Source of the DNA: Pseudomonas guineae
Lineage (GTDB): Bacteria; Pseudomonadota; Gammaproteobacteria; Pseudomonadales; Pseudomonadaceae
Length of the DNA stretch: 64,000 nt
Assembly (NCBI RefSeq): GCF_900113745.1
Contig: NZ_FOQL01000004.1
Span: 370,423-434,422, forward strand
Direction of reading: 5' to 3'
This document shows, one piece after another, positions 63,826 to 64,000 of the stretch. Both the position numbers and the translations under genes were made by a program. A model generated the notes under the pieces. It searched no databases, was not told the origin of the DNA, and saw only the letters and a list, made by a program, of their open reading frames with translations. Every line of letters begins with the position of its first letter. Within the stretch, counting starts at the first letter, position 1.

Positions 63826-64000
63826 TCGCGCCTCGGTTGAGACGAAAGACTTAACCACCCGCTCTTTAACAACTGAATCAAGCAATTCGTGTGGGTGCTT
63901 GTGAGGTAAGACTGCTAGTCGCAAGATTATCAGCATCACAAGTTACTCCGCGAGAAATCAAAGATGTAACCAACGATTGCTGAGCTAAGTTTAGGGTTTT
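63826..64000 (+). ncRNA. rRNA operon leader (5' part, 16S gene begins downstream)
   Basis: The untranslated leader of an rRNA operon. GCTCTTTAACAA (63861-63872) is the boxA antitermination element, followed by ACTGAATCAAGCAATTCGTG and GTGGGTGCTTGTG, typical of the pseudomonad 16S leader. The mature 16S 5' end is not within the window. No protein gene overlaps. Confidence 0.88.

Overview
The window looks like a chromosomal segment of a Pseudomonas. The basis is gene content and order: nusA-infB-rbfA-truB-rpsO-pnp, acs-pgi-panC-panB-folK-pcnB, the sensor pair cbrA/cbrB with a CrcZ-type small RNA between cbrB and pcnB, a PrrF-type iron small RNA beside a cAMP-binding-protein gene, and ilvI-ilvH / ilvY-ilvC / pssA running into an rRNA operon. 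This order resembles, from memory, the P. aeruginosa PA4690-PA4745 region. The species was not determined.

Layout. 1-7.2 kb (+): translation and RNA-processing cluster (end of nusA, infB, rbfA, truB, rpsO, pnp). 7.4-13.5 kb: small stress-type proteins (BON, CsbD), two tandem DUF2845 proteins, a 1011-residue DUF748 protein with a Pro-Thr microsatellite, an rRNA-methyltransferase-like protein and a secreted protein made of ten 13-residue repeats. 13.6-22.6 kb (-): thiolase, acetyl-CoA synthetase, phosphoglucose isomerase, pantothenate genes panB/panC (no panD beside them), folK and pcnB. 22.7-28.0 kb (-): carbon catabolite control locus: CrcZ with its sigma-54 promoter, cbrB, cbrA and a 58-codon membrane-protein gene upstream of cbrA. 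28.1-30.5 kb (+): a lipoprotein beta-helix / diheme cytochrome pair. 30.5-34.2 kb (-): DUF808 protein, an 0.85-kb intergenic region with four DnaA-box-like modules, a glycerophosphodiesterase and a HupE/UreJ protein. 34.5-40.5 kb: urease accessory genes ureGFE, then the desT / desCB unsaturated-fatty-acid module and a lipase, the block being bounded by copies of a short repeat. 40.5-49.8 kb: Rieske protein and a haem-uptake locus: a TonB-dependent receptor divergent from tonB-phuS-exbB-exbD-phuTUV-chaN. 50.2-57.7 kb: PrrF, cbpA, TfoX-like, pentapeptide and kinase/ATPase proteins, PBP1B, a TPR lipoprotein and small proteins. 58.1-64 kb: branched-chain amino acid synthesis (ilvIH, ilvY, ilvC), pssA, and the promoters and leader of an rRNA operon whose 16S gene starts beyond the window.

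The regulatory RNAs tie the region together. CbrA/CbrB should drive CrcZ from a -24/-12 promoter; CrcZ carries many AANAANAA motifs that sequester Hfq/Crc, and the acs gene in the same window has such a motif against its ribosome-binding site. PrrF and the haem operon both sit behind Fur-box-like sequences.

The least explained structure is at 31.8-32.4 kb: four degenerate copies of a 35-bp module, each with three DnaA-box-like 9-mers at offsets 0, +14 and +26, including two perfect TGTGGATAA boxes. It is far from any dnaA/oriC gene context, and I propose it as a candidate DnaA-binding (titration or regulatory) locus.
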